Notes under the pieces: generated by a model | The model's database searches: none | What the model was told of the DNA's origin: nothing | Seen by the model: the letters and a program-made list of their open reading frames with translations, nothing else | Position numbers and translations under genes: made by a program | Shown: one piece after another, positions 22,795 through 33,036 of the stretch | How the letters are laid out: each line of letters opens with the position of its first letter | How positions within the stretch are numbered: position 1 is the stretch's first letter | Origin: Deroplatys truncata | Lineage: Eukaryota; Arthropoda; Insecta; Mantodea; Mantidae | Reading direction: 5' to 3' | DNA: 64,000 bases | Assembly: GCA_030765065.1 (NCBI GenBank) | Contig: CM060977.1 | Span: forward strand, 157,800,052 to 157,864,051

Positions 22795-24000
22795 AGCCAT
22801 AACCACGTACTATGAACACGGACTCAGTCCACACCCTCGCAACCCGGGAGTCAAGCCCGGGACTTTTCCATTTTTTTATATTGCCCCCCTAAGGGGGCAA
22901 AGGACGGGCCCCACACCCGCCCGTCCCGGTGGCGATCGTCCGGCATGCGTTGCCGTGCAAACTACATCGCCTACCTTGTGCAGTTAGTGTCTAACATGCA
23001 GGGAGTTTTGGTTATGTGTTAGTGAGTAGGTTAGTCGGGTCCCGCATAAGCACCCCGGTTAATTACGTGATGTGTGTTGTTGGCATGCCTTGCTTGCGAG
23101 CGCGTCAAAGGATGAATTCCCAGGCTGCAGTCATGAACAAGTCCTGAGTACAGCCTGAGGGATTGATGGTGTAAGTGAGGGAAGGTTTGGTGGCTTTCTG
23201 GTAATGTGTGATGATTTGGTTAATAGTGCTTTGTACGTGCATTTTTAGTAATTACGTGAGGTTAGCATGCAGTTGCGTAATGGAATGGTGGGAGCGGTGA
23301 TGAGTTCTGTTCTGCGTGGTCTCCTTAATCGGAGACGTGTCAGTACTTCCGTGTACGGCCTGAGGGCGTCGTCAGTGATTTCCAATCCTGGGTCCGGTGT
23401 TCGTGTAGGGTCGTCTAGAGTGACACTCGGCTAGCTGGCTGCCTGCCTGACTGCCTGCCTGCTGATGGTGCAGGTGCGGACAGGTGCCACTCGCGGGGAG
23501 GCCCTCATCTGTCGGGTCCGCCTTTGCTGGGCTTTTCCATTAGGGACAGTGCCTATTTTATATACCGTCTACCCCCTACCGCCCGAGATTGGGTAAGGAC
23601 ACCATCCTCCCCTAATCCCCTGACGCACAGGGGCGGAAGTGGTTACCCTATCATGCAAGACTACCGAACAACCTCGGTGGGGTCGAATGTCTATCTAATT
23701 GCTGTCTACCAGCTCTCACTCATTGTTGGTGCCGGATAACATCTGGGTGTCTCACAACCCCGCCTGGGTGGAAAACCAGCCAGGCGTATCCAATCTCTCA
23801 TGGGTATCGGGAACCCTGCCCCGCCGAGTTCAACCCAATCCGAACAACTCCCCATCGGGAGAGACTCGAATTTTGGCCCGGCGTACTTCTGATAACGTCA
23901 GCAGTACCACTAGTGCTCAGGGTCCGCAGCGCCCGCACCACGGCAGCTGAAGGGGTCGGACCCACCCCCTTACGGGGAAGCCACGTACTGAAAAACTCTA
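22795..24000. other. GC-rich block of unknown origin
   Basis: This 1.2-kb block contrasts with AT-rich flanks. It contains CCCGGGAGTCAAGCCCGGGA (an inverted pair), CCCCCCTAAGGGGGC, a run of CTGCCTG units at 23441-23462, and several short open frames of 70-83 codons with no recognised domain. A LINE or LTR-element leader, or a host CpG-rich region, are possible. I cannot assign it. Confidence 0.5.
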
Positions 24001-24124
24001 TGGAATTCACCAACCGCACACTTCACATTTACTTTATGTGCGAGTGTACAAAAAGACTCATAAAAGTATGTTTGGCCAGTTCATAGTTAGGGTGAAATCT
24101 CAAACTAGAACTTGTATGAGATAT

Positions 24125-24365
24125 GTACCGGAAGGTGACACCTCGCCACTACGACCAATAGATCTATTGTGACTATACCCTTCGGGAGGTAGGGATGAAG
24201 TGAAGGATCCCGCAGGAGATCGCAGGACCGCATGCAACCAGGTCCACAGAGGTGCACAGAAGTCCCTAATATTCCCAAGTTGAAACACCCGTCGCCACCA
24301 GCAGAGGTGAAGGATCCCGCGAGAGAGCGACGAAGCGACCGTAGCAAGCCATCCAACGCACCCCG
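24125..24365. repeat. SINE-like body fragment
   Basis: It shares the style of family-2 SINE bodies (GAAGGATCCCGCAGGAG, AAACACCCGTC, CAGAAGTCCCTAA). It abuts the broken end of Tc1 element B at about 24366. There is no head. Confidence 0.4.
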
Positions 24366-25346
24366 TCGCCCATTCTTCACGGAGTGCGGAACTGAGGAGA
24401 GGTATCGATGTAGGTCGGCGAGGCCTGGCACGAAGTCGGCGTTCCAAAACATCCCAAAGGTGTTCTATAGGATTCAAGTCAGAACTCTGTGCAGGCCAGT
24501 CTATTACAGGGGTGTTATTGTTGTCTAACCACTCCGCCACAACCCGTGCAGTATGAACAGGTGCTCGGTCGTGATGAAAGAAGCAATCGCCATCCCCGAA
24601 TTACTCTTCAACAGTGGGAAGCAAGAAGGTGCTTAAAATATCAATGTAGGTCTGCGCTGTGATCGTGCTACGCAAAACAACAAGGGGTGCAAGCCCCTTG
24701 CAGGAAAAACACGACCAAACCATACCACCAACACCTCCGAATTTCACTGTTGGCACTACACACGCTGGCAGATGACATTCACCGGGCATTCGCCATACCC
24801 GCAACCTGTCATCGGATCGCCACATTGTGTACCGTGATTCGTCACTCCACACAACGTTTTTCCACTGTTCAATCGTGTAATGGTCACGCTCCTTACACCA
24901 AGCGAGGCGTCGTTTGGCATTTTCCTGCGTGATGTGTAGCTTATGAGCAGCCGCTCGACCATGGAATCTAAGGTATCACACCTCACGCCTAACTGCCATA
25001 GTACTTGGAGTGGATCCTGATGCAGTTTGGAATTCCTGTGTGATGGTCTGGATAGATGTCTACCTATTACTCTTTACGACACTCTTCAAATGTCTGTCAG
25101 TCAATAGACGAGGTCGGCCTGTATGCTTTTGTTCTGTACATGTCCCTTCACGTTTCCACTTCACTATCACACCAGAAACGTTGGACCTAGGGATGTTTAG
25201 GAGTGTGGAAATCTCGCGTACAGACTTCTGACACAAGTGACACCCAATCACCTGACCACGTTCGAAGTTTGTGAGTTCCACGGAGCGTCCCATTCTGCTG
25301 TTTCACGATGTCTAATGACTACTGAGGTCGCGGATAATGAGTACCA
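24366..25346 (-). mobile_element. Tc1-like DD34E element B, truncated at both ends
   Basis: Same family as elements A and C. Both TIRs are gone. The left edge joins SINE-like DNA at about 24366, and the right edge stops after GAGTACCAGG at about 25346, where HINE-like copy 9 begins. Confidence 0.85.
24367..25293 (-). pseudogene. Tc1-type transposase pseudogene (element B)
   Basis: The minus-strand ATG at 25293 opens MGRSVELTNFERGQVIGC and the HTH part (SVREISTLLNIPRSNVSG), ending in a stop at 25060. The catalytic part appears in pieces: VVWSDES-type motif reads MWSDESRYTMW at 24852-24820 (first aspartate kept), GGMVWSCF follows, then a stop at 24601. DWPAQSSDLNPIEHLWDVLE at about 24500-24440 keeps the glutamate. 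The last codons of the transposase are replaced by flanking sequence after REEWATG. Several stops and shifts, so it is dead. It has the best-preserved N-terminal domain of the three family members. Confidence 0.85.
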
Positions 25347-25351
25347 GGCTC

Positions 25352-26114
25352 TCGATTAATATGAAGTAGATGGAGAATAAGCATTTGTAAAAATAGTTTG
25401 TACAAGAGTAGACAAAGTGGTCTAAGTGTAATTCTTTTTCTTGTACGTGCAAAGGGAATATGTAGGCTTTAAGCGATAGTCAAATCTTTAAAGAGGTGGT
25501 TGCAATATGTAGCATCTCATTCTCTTTGCATGTACAGAACATTAAAACAATCAATCAAATAGCAAGAAATATCTCGGAAGGGTTCATTCGACAAAAACAA
25601 ATGTATATGATATAAATTGTGTATTTTAACGAGAACTACATTCTTTGTGGTAAACGTTTGTCTATCTCTTACGGTTTACTTATGCAAAAGTCATTTTGAA
25701 TGAAGAGGGCTTTTGGGTACATTCCCAGAAAATTCATCATATATTTCATTTGCCATGAACATACCTTAAATTTATGATATCTTAATCCAAATCATTAGAG
25801 CCATTTTTGAGAAAATCAAAATGTTCGAATAATTTTCCATGTAAAGAATAGTCTGGGGTGAGGGGATTTTCTTGAAAATGCTTATGTCGCATCTTTGAAA
25901 GATACTGAACCTAAATACCAATTTTGGTAATTATTCGACTTTCCTTTTTGAGTTATGGTACTCACAGAAACGCACAGGAACCTTTCTTTTTAAAAAAATT
26001 GTTTTTGGATCCAGGGCATCTCAAAACGTGTATTTCTGGTGAAATCTCGATATCGAATGTTTGGGTGGAATGCAATACTTCCCCTACTTACTATACGTAG
26101 TAAGGAAAGTAAAA
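25352..26114 (+). mobile_element. HINE-like repeat copy 9 (rearranged left end)
   Basis: The first roughly 80 bases (25352-25430) are the left-end region in inverse orientation (AGTTTGTACAAGAGTAGACA). The rest, from about 25435, is a plus-orientation body ending CTATACGTAGTAAGGAAAGT. The (CA)n site is reduced to CACAGAAACGCACAGG. The left hairpin is lost. Bases 26115-26660 hold nothing recognised. Confidence 0.8.
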
Positions 26115-26662
26115 AAACTGGAATTATTTCATTGCAAACACCACAGCCTGATTAACAATAATACATAACAGACCCAATAATAATACAAGCCATGTGGGAG
26201 TGTAAAACGTATTAAGAGAGAAATAAATTTTTAAAAACTGAAAATAGGTTTGCCATAAAAATACATAGTAACTGAAGAATGAAATTTAAAGAGATAATGC
26301 TTACGATTTATACACCATTAAGAGAATAGTGAAATTTAGTATATGCGATGTGGTTATTTCATATTTCTAAATTCTTCTACCATGTAAAATGTGCTTTTAA
26401 GTGGTAAATGAATAAATAGTTGTGCCTACTTCAGTGTTAATCATTACTGATAGTGCCTATATTAGTGCTCATTTTGAGCTTGTAGTGTCTATTTGTGGCT
26501 ATTGCATCGAGCTCTAATGATCATAAAATCTACAAAGTGTATATGTCCTCTTAACATCTGTTTTAAATTTCTCAAGCGATCGCGGTTTAAATTTGAATCG
26601 GAAAAAGTATCCACTGTACATTAGTTGATACGTCACAAAATCAGTGTTCAGAGCTGCATATA

Positions 26663-27879
26663 GGCTGATTTACGAAGAAATGACACATTTATTTCTTTAA
26701 TTGTTTCAAAATGAGTTACGCTAGCGACAACTTATTATACCTGAAATTCAGAAGAATTTGGGAGATTATTTACCTCTATAGCAAATGTTGAAAATGTCCT
26801 CCATCCTGCATAAGGCACAAGTCAACACGTCCTTCCATGTTACTGGCCATTCGTTGGAGGACTCTGTTGTCAATAGCTTGAATCCCCTGTGTAATGTTGT
26901 GCTTCAGATCGTCCAATGTCTGGGGACGTGTGGCATAAACCCTGTCCTTTAAGTAACCCCATAGAAAGAAGTCCGGCGATGTCAAATCCGGAGATCTGGT
27001 GGCCACAGGTTCTTGGAAATTATCCGGTCGTCAAAGAAACTTGCAATTAGTGCCATGTATTCATTTGATGTATGGCATGTAGCACCGTCCTGTTGAAAAT
27101 ATCCTTGACTCAGCTCTACATCGTCTAGTTGCTCAGCAAACTCCATGAAAATCTGTCGGTACTCTGCAGTGTTCACATTGTTTTAAAACAATTGATTGCA
27201 ATATTCTCTGTGCGGAATTGGGCACCGAACTCCGATTTTAACCGGGTGCATAGGTGTTTCATAATAACATGTGGATTTTCGCTGGCCCAATAGCGTGAGT
27301 TATTTGAGTTCACATAGCCGGATAAATGGAACGATGCTTCATCTATAAACCATGTGATGGAACAATATCGCAGGATTTTGCACAATGAACGCCTGAAACC
27401 AACGACAATAATTCAGTCTATCCTTATCTGTTCCTGTAACTGATGGACAACCGTAATCCTATACAGCTTTAGGCCTGCATTTTTCACAGCTCTCTGACAC
27501 ATTGAGTGGCTGTACCCTGTCTCCTGCGACAAACGACGCAATGATTTTTTGGATGACTGATCCAGTCGTGCTCTTACGTCAACAACAACCGTGGGAAGCC
27601 TAGATGAACGAGTTTTGCCTTTTTCACTGACCAGAGATACAGTTGTTTCCAATTTGTTTACCAGTCCATTTTCACGTTCAATAGAACAAAATCTCAAAAA
27701 CAGTTGCGACAATAAAACTAACAATTAGAAATAAAACATAAATATCTGTACATCTAGTGACAGACAATTGAAACCTCCAGAACATTCTGCTTAATTTGAT
27801 GCTAAAATTGGGGCTTTGAGTGAATTTCCAACAGAATAATTAAAGAACGAAATGTGTCAGTTCTTCATAAATCACCCTG
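26663..27879 (-). mobile_element. DD41D (rosa-type) element G with TIRs
   Basis: The inverted ends match over about 37 bases: TGATTTACGAAGAAATGACA at the left, and at the right the inverse of TGATTTATGAAGAACTGACA. TA dinucleotides border the ends. About 1.2 kb long. The exact outer two or three bases are uncertain. Confidence 0.85.
26776..27724 (-). pseudogene. DD41D-type transposase pseudogene (element G)
   Basis: The transposase reads right to left. It has an N-terminal HTH part (SKKSLRRLSQETGYSHSMCQ at about 27560), the first catalytic region (TWFIDEASFHLSGYVNSNN at 27350-27300, aspartate kept), the second (YFQQDGATCHTSNEYMA at about 27110-27060, aspartate kept), and the third (RSPDLTSPDFFLWGYLKDR at about 26990-26940). 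The QDGAT...DFFLWG pattern marks the DD41D group of the IS630-Tc1-mariner superfamily. Here the spacer is shortened around KNLWPP, where the frame also slips. At least three frame breaks separate the pieces (ORFs ending at 27413, 27173, 26982 and 26776). Not functional. Confidence 0.85.
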
Positions 27880-28350
27880 TAGTTTCAGCAGATTTCTCTG
27901 TGAATAAACTGAGGACATGTTCGATTGCAAACCTACAGCTGATAATGTAGTTTAATAACCAAGAACTTCGTTCAGGAGTATTAAAAATTGCCACGAGTGA
28001 ATGGCTGGTGCTGGGTGAAACAAGTAACAAACACATTATACGTGGATACCAGCATTTTCATAAAGCCACTATCTCTGAAATATAATTATCAGCATTAATA
28101 TTCAATGTGAAATTTATGAGGGTTGTTATCGTAAATGTGTTTTAAGCTCTCGATGAAGGTTTAGGAAATGTTGTCTCTAAGATATCTTGCAACCATCGCA
28201 TTTGTTAGCAATTTTAACACTTGACTCCCGTCTGCGATATCTCCAACAGCAGTTACACACATTATTGAAAAGAGTATGAGTAAGGGCACCCGAAACCAGG
28301 ACAGAGCACCGCACATATACCAGTGTGGCCCTTTGTTCTTATACGTAACC

Positions 28351-28376
28351 AAGAGAGAGAGAGAGAGAGGGGGGAT
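28351..28376. repeat. (GA)n and G-run low-complexity tract
   Basis: A GA run followed by a short run of Gs. Bases 27880-28350 hold nothing recognised. Confidence 0.8.
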
Positions 28377-28399
28377 CAGAGAGAGACCAGAAGGGGACG

Positions 28400-28690
28400 A
28401 GACTGAACCCATCCGAAGCCGGTCATCCTGTCACAAGCCATGAGCCCCCTGGGGGTCCCTAGAACCTAGGGATGCCGCTCCAGAAGGGGGGTCCATCTGC
28501 AGTCCAACCGATACTAGGGAGAAGCTTTTCCAAAGCGCACTTCCACCGCCCTGCCGTAACACACCGAACGCCATCGCCTAGTCCTTCAGCCCTGAAACAG
28601 ATGATAGGAAGTGATGGACAGGAAATCCGTGATAGATAAGGAACCACCCCAGCATTTGCCTACAGACATGGGGAATCCAAGAAAAAGAAG
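28400..28690 (-). repeat. SINE body, family 2 related
   Basis: Contains GACAGGAAATCCGTGATAG, AAGGAACCACCCCAGCATTT and CCTACAGACATGGGG, matching the inner part of family-2 SINEs elsewhere. The tRNA-like head is missing. Confidence 0.5.
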
Positions 28691-28775
28691 AACCAGCGTC
28701 TTGGCACGTCATTACAGTTCATAAGTTTCCATTTTCAGGTTAATAAATCCTTGATTTGTTATTGTTTCTGTAAAT
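28690..28775. repeat. direct repeat, unit 1
   Basis: ACCAGCGTCTTGGCACGT begins an 80-odd-base stretch that recurs at 29074-29158 in the same orientation with few changes. The bases between (28776-29073) and after (29159-29547) hold nothing recognised. Confidence 0.75.
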
Positions 28776-29073
28776 TAACTTATGGAAAATTAATGAACAT
28801 AATAGTGTTTTTAACACCAGCAAACATGTCTTTTTTTAGGGGACACCCAGTGTTTTTTTATGCCAATAGTCTAGTGACATGAGGCAGTCTTATAAAGTAG
28901 GTACCTTGAATGCTGTACCTAATTCTAGGCTAAAGTCGAACTCATAACATAGGCTAGAGAAAGGCAATAGTTTCTAAAATGTACTGTGGGATCTTTGGCA
29001 GTAAATATAAGTTAACTATCACACGTGGTGACTTTTGATACAATCAGCACTGTTAGAAGTTGCAGCTTCAGAG

Positions 29074-29158
29074 AACCAGCGTCTTGGCACGTGATTACAG
29101 TTGATAAGTTTCCGTTTTTAGGTTAATAAGTCACTTGATTTGTTTTGTTCTGTCTGGA
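29074..29158. repeat. direct repeat, unit 2
   Basis: Second unit of the pair starting at 28690; shared markers are CCAGCGTCTTGGCACGTG and GATAAGTTTCCGTTTT. Confidence 0.75.
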
Positions 29159-29547
29159 TATACAGTGCCAAAGCATATATCAGATAACTATACAAGCAAA
29201 TATCAAAATTGTATCATGTTTGATCCAAGGTTTTCCATTTCCAGCTCATGTTTTACAAAAGTTACTCTCGCCGATGTCTCGCTAGCTTATGTATACATAC
29301 AGGTATAACAATTGCATAGCTTGGAAGGACTGGTTAATGATAACATCGCCCGAAAAAAAAAACCTACTCAGAAATGACTTCATAGAGACGCTGCGTCAAG
29401 AGAGCCAACCATGCCAGCCTCGTATTCTTCTGGCCTTGTGGAATATTTCCTTGACGTGCTGTGCTAGGTGAGGTTTCTGCTCGTTGGACCAGCAATAAAT
29501 CAAACTCCATGCATATGAATTTAGTAATAAATTCTTACCGATATATA

Positions 29548-30248
29548 CGAGGGCGGATCGAAAAGTAACGCACAATAATTTTTTTACAAAAAAGTTTAAT
29601 AATTAAAATAAGAACAAAAATCACGAATGAACTTACACCTTTTACCTACTTTTCGACATAGTCACCAAGTTTCTCAACACATTTCTCCCATCGCGATACC
29701 AGTTTCAATATACCCTGTTGGTAGAAGTCCGTTTAGTTGGGGTATAGCCATCTGCGGACTGCTGATTTCACTTCCGCACCTGTCGCAAAGCGTTGGCCGG
29801 CCAGGAATTTCTTCATGGGACCAAACAGATGCAAGTCCGCGATGCAAGGTCCGGACCGTATGGTGGATGCTGGATCACCTCCCAACCAAATTTGGTGATT
29901 TCCTGAGGAACAGCAGCAGCAACATGGAGGCGAGCATTGTCATGAACAATTTTTACATCGTCAGCTTTCATGTTGTGGCGCCACGCATGTCCCTGTGAAT
30001 ATCATCCGGTTTATGCCCCTTGGCCCACAAATATCGAACCAAACCTCTCTGCTCTTCACACGTGGACGACAGTAACATACGCGTCATCTTTGTTGCGTAG
30101 TTCACACTTCTCTCGCTAGAGCTGCACATGAAAGAAAAAATAACCTCTGTAGTGAAAACTTCAAACTATAGTTGTGCGAAATTGCAACATTCCAGCTGCA
30201 ATACCAAGACAGAAAAAATTATTGTGGTTACTTTTCGATCCGCCCTCA
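29548..30248 (-). mobile_element. mariner element F, internally deleted, with TIRs
   Basis: About 0.7 kb between TA dinucleotides. The TIRs are near exact: CGAGGGCGGATCGAAAAGTA at the left, and its inverse (TACTTTTCGATCCGCCCTC) at the right. A complete mariner is about 1.3 kb, so roughly half is missing. Confidence 0.9.
29646..30090 (-). pseudogene. mariner transposase pseudogene, HTH joined to catalytic tail (element F)
   Basis: The minus strand starts MTRMLLSSTCEEQRGLV at about 30090, then RYLWAKGHKPDDIHRDM, the first helix-turn-helix region of mariner transposases. At about 29993 it jumps, with a frame change, to VHDNARLHVAAAVPQEI (second catalytic aspartate region) and HPPYGPDLA. The third-aspartate region is frameshifted. 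The tail ends at about 29646 with ...VTMSK. The second HTH and the first catalytic aspartate are deleted. Not functional. Confidence 0.8.
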
Positions 30249-30755
30249 TATGATAACTTAGAGAGAGCTGTATTATCAACAATGAACGAATGGAACAAGT
30301 AAATTTAATTACTTAGGTTATATAATAACGAATGGCTATACAAATGTATAGATGTATAGTGCTTCTTTTTATAATAAATTAGTCGTTAAATTACCCAAAT
30401 TCCAGCAGCTATTAAGCTCAATTAAAAGGATACTTATTGAAAGAGTCAAAAGAGATACTGTTTTAAAATTTTACAAAATCGTAGCCTGGATATCAAATGT
30501 TAGAACATACAGAAAATTCGGATATCCGTGAATGATTGTAAAGTTATGTATTATAGAAAAAAAATTTACAAAAAGTATTACGAGACGTGCTTTTAAAGTA
30601 AGTACCGTTTTAATATTTTGCCATTGCAACGTTGCAGTCGCGATTTTCAGCATGTGTGATCACTTTCTCCATTCATTAGGAAAGCAGACGCAGCTGAGAG
30701 CGATCGTCACTTTGTATTTTCCTGTTGTTAAAGTTTCGAAATACACAACACAATC

Positions 30756-31165
30756 GAAAGACCCGCCGACTGTGAAGTCACAACAGTGATTCGTTTTTTG
30801 AATGCGAGAAATGTTACGGCAGCAAACATTAATCGCCAACTGTGTGAGGTTTATGGGGAAACTATAATGAGTGACACTGCCCGCCACATACAGCCAAAAC
30901 GAACTCAAGATCTGATAGCATCATTTGGTTGGGAACAATTCGACCATCCTCCCTCAGTCCGGATTTGGTACCAAGCAATTTTCATGTGTTTCTTCGTCTG
31001 AAGTAATTCCTTGGTGGAAAATATGTCAACGAAGATGATAATGTGGAACAAGAAGTGCAGATTTGGTTTGCATCTCAGGCGGTATCGTTCTCTGTCGAAG
31101 GTATACAAAAACTACTTTCCCGTTAGGACAAGTGCCTGATTAACGGCGGTGACTATGTGGAGAAG
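30756..31165 (+). pseudogene. mariner transposase relic, HTH joined to catalytic tail
   Basis: The plus strand reads TVIRFLNARNVTAANINRQL then CEVYGETIMS, a mariner N-terminal HTH. It continues without a frame break into TARHIQPKRTQDLIASFGWE and QFDHPP. The last part shifts frame. It lacks the central domain, as in element F, and only the C-terminal side of the second catalytic block survives. I see no TIRs, so ends are approximate. Bases 30249-30755 hold nothing recognised. Confidence 0.7.
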
Positions 31166-31287
31166 TAGTATAATCTGTAAAGTAATGAATAATAATAAAG
31201 CATTTGGAAAATAAGCTTCTGTTATGTTGTAAAAAATTATCGGTACTTTAAAAACACGCCTCGCAGAATGTCATGACCATGTAATTA

Positions 31288-32808
31288 CACTGGTGTGCAA
31301 AACTTAAGGAAAAGATGGGTAAAGTAACATAACAAATGAACTACTTGGTGGAAGTAGATGAAGGTGCGGAAGCATGTTACCAGAGGTCTCTCACACGTAC
31401 ACAGAAAGCTCAACGTCACAAGGCGAGTGTGTAGCGCGCCTATAGTACCAAATGGATCTGGTCCCGCAACACGGGGGACTTGACGAAACAGGACAAGACG
31501 GTGTGTGGCAATTAGCGAGTTGTTACGGTGCACTGTAGTGGTGTTCTTCATTGCCACGTGGCCCGTAGATACCATTTGGAAGACTTCACACGGGGAAGAA
31601 TCATCAGGAAACTGGAAGAAGGGCGAAGTGTGACGAATGTTGCTCAGGAGTTTGGAATTGCTCACAGCATTGTTTCACGTGCAAGGGGAACCTTCCAAAC
31701 CACAGGCACTGCTATCCCAAGAGAGGTGATGATCGACCACGCTCAACTACAGCAGCAGATGACCGCTACATTGTGCAACAGGCAAGAAGGGATCCATGCC
31801 AAACAGCGGGTGCAATTGCAACAACATTTAACAGGACAGCTAGGCACGCAATCTCACGACACACAGTGGCACGGCGACTACACAGAGGTCGTGTCTTTGC
31901 CCGATGGGCAGTACGTTGTGTTCCACTGACATCCGCGACACCGTTTGCGTTGGTTCCAAGAGCATCAAAATTGGACCAACGAGGAATGGGGTCGCGTGCT
32001 CTTCTCAGATGTGAGCAGTTTCAGTCTAAGTAGTGATTCTCGACGTACCCTCATCTGGCGAGAGATTGGAACACGTAATGAACCCAGGAACATCCTTGAA
32101 CGTGATCGTTTTTGTGGTCCGGGTGTTATGGTTTGGGGAGGCATAATGTTGCATGGGCACACCGACCTCCAAATCTTTGAACACGGTGCGCTCACTGGTC
32201 AACGTCATTGTGATACTGTACTCCTTCCCCATGCGCGTCTTTTCATGGGTGCAGTCGGCCCTGACTTCATTTTTATGGATGACAATGCGCGACCGCATCG
32301 AATAGCGCACGTGGAGGATCTCTTGGAACGAGAAGATATTCGGCGAATGGACTGGCCTGCCCGTTCCTCCGATTTGAATCCCATCGAGCACGTGTGGGAT
32401 GCTTTGGGGAGACGCATTGCAGCACATCCACATGCACCAACGACCATCCAACAGTTGTCAACAGCACTGGTGGAGGAATGGAACGCCCTACCACAAGAAC
32501 TGCTTACCAACATTGTGGCCAGCATGGGAGCACGATGCAGAGCATGCATTTCTGCCCGTGGTGATCATACACCCTTTTAAGCATCATGTATCTGTTTCTG
32601 TAAATCTAGAGAGCCATCGTATTGACTTTAGTGTAGTTTATGGTCTATGAATAAAAGTGGCATTTCTGTTCGTGTCATTGCATGTTTTGTTTAGTTGCCT
32701 ACTGTAGCAATTCCCTCTATGTATGATTCAAGTTTCATCGAGCTATGTTACTTAAAAGTGTCACAGCATGCGAAGATTACTTTCGCCCTTAGGTTTTGCA
32801 CACCAGTG
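31288..32808 (+). mobile_element. Tc1-like DD34E element D, full length
   Basis: 1,521 bp between TA dinucleotides (31286-31287 and 32809-32810). TIRs: CACTGGTGTGCAAAACTTAA at the left, and the inverse of CACTGGTGTGCAAAACCTAA at the right. A different Tc1 family from elements A-C. It appears to sit inside a LINE 3' fragment (see 32811-32990). Confidence 0.93.
31552..32580 (+). pseudogene. Tc1-type transposase pseudogene (element D), nearly complete
   Basis: This is the best-preserved transposase in the window. The N-terminal part (31552-31780) has HLEDFTRGRIIRKLEEGRS and VAQEFGIAHSIVSR, a helix-turn-helix. From about 31780 to 31928 the reading shifts frame (ISRHTVARRLHRGRVFARWA), then returns to the first frame at about 31932. 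The catalytic half is one open stretch, 31945-32580: LFSDVSSFSL (first aspartate), GVMVWGGIM, FMDDNARPHRI (second aspartate), then WPARSSDLNPIEHVWDALGR with the glutamate. There are 34 residues between the last two, hence DD34E. Two compensating indels are the only clear breaks seen. The start codon is uncertain. Confidence 0.9.
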
Positions 32809-32810
32809 TA

Positions 32811-32990
32811 TAATGAATCCCAATCGCATCACCAAAATGGTAAATGACTATAAACATACAGGACGACGGGAAATCGGACGCCTCCGAAAGAGATGGAAAG
32901 ACCAATTTCAGTAAGAATTGTAGATTGTGTGGAGAAAGAACAGGCCGTATGGTCTACATCACAATTGTATATGATTTCATTAGTTCTACA
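32811..32990 (+). pseudogene. LINE reverse-transcriptase 3' fragment
   Basis: NPNRITKMVNDYKHTGRRE followed by IGRPRKRWKDQF, then a stop. This is the familiar C-terminal tail of insect non-LTR retrotransposons that ends in a GRPRKRW motif. The same tail appears at 48562-48935. The fragment begins right at the right-hand TA of element D. Bases 30 or so upstream of element D (HDHVI) fit the preceding part of the motif. Confidence 0.65.
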
Positions 32991-33036
32991 TCCTTAAATA
33001 AGCTATTAAATAAATTGCTCTAAACATTTTTGCATA

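Noticed and set aside
32026-32549. Minus-strand open frames of 114 and 141 codons
   Set aside because: Antisense to the catalytic half of the Tc1 element D transposase.
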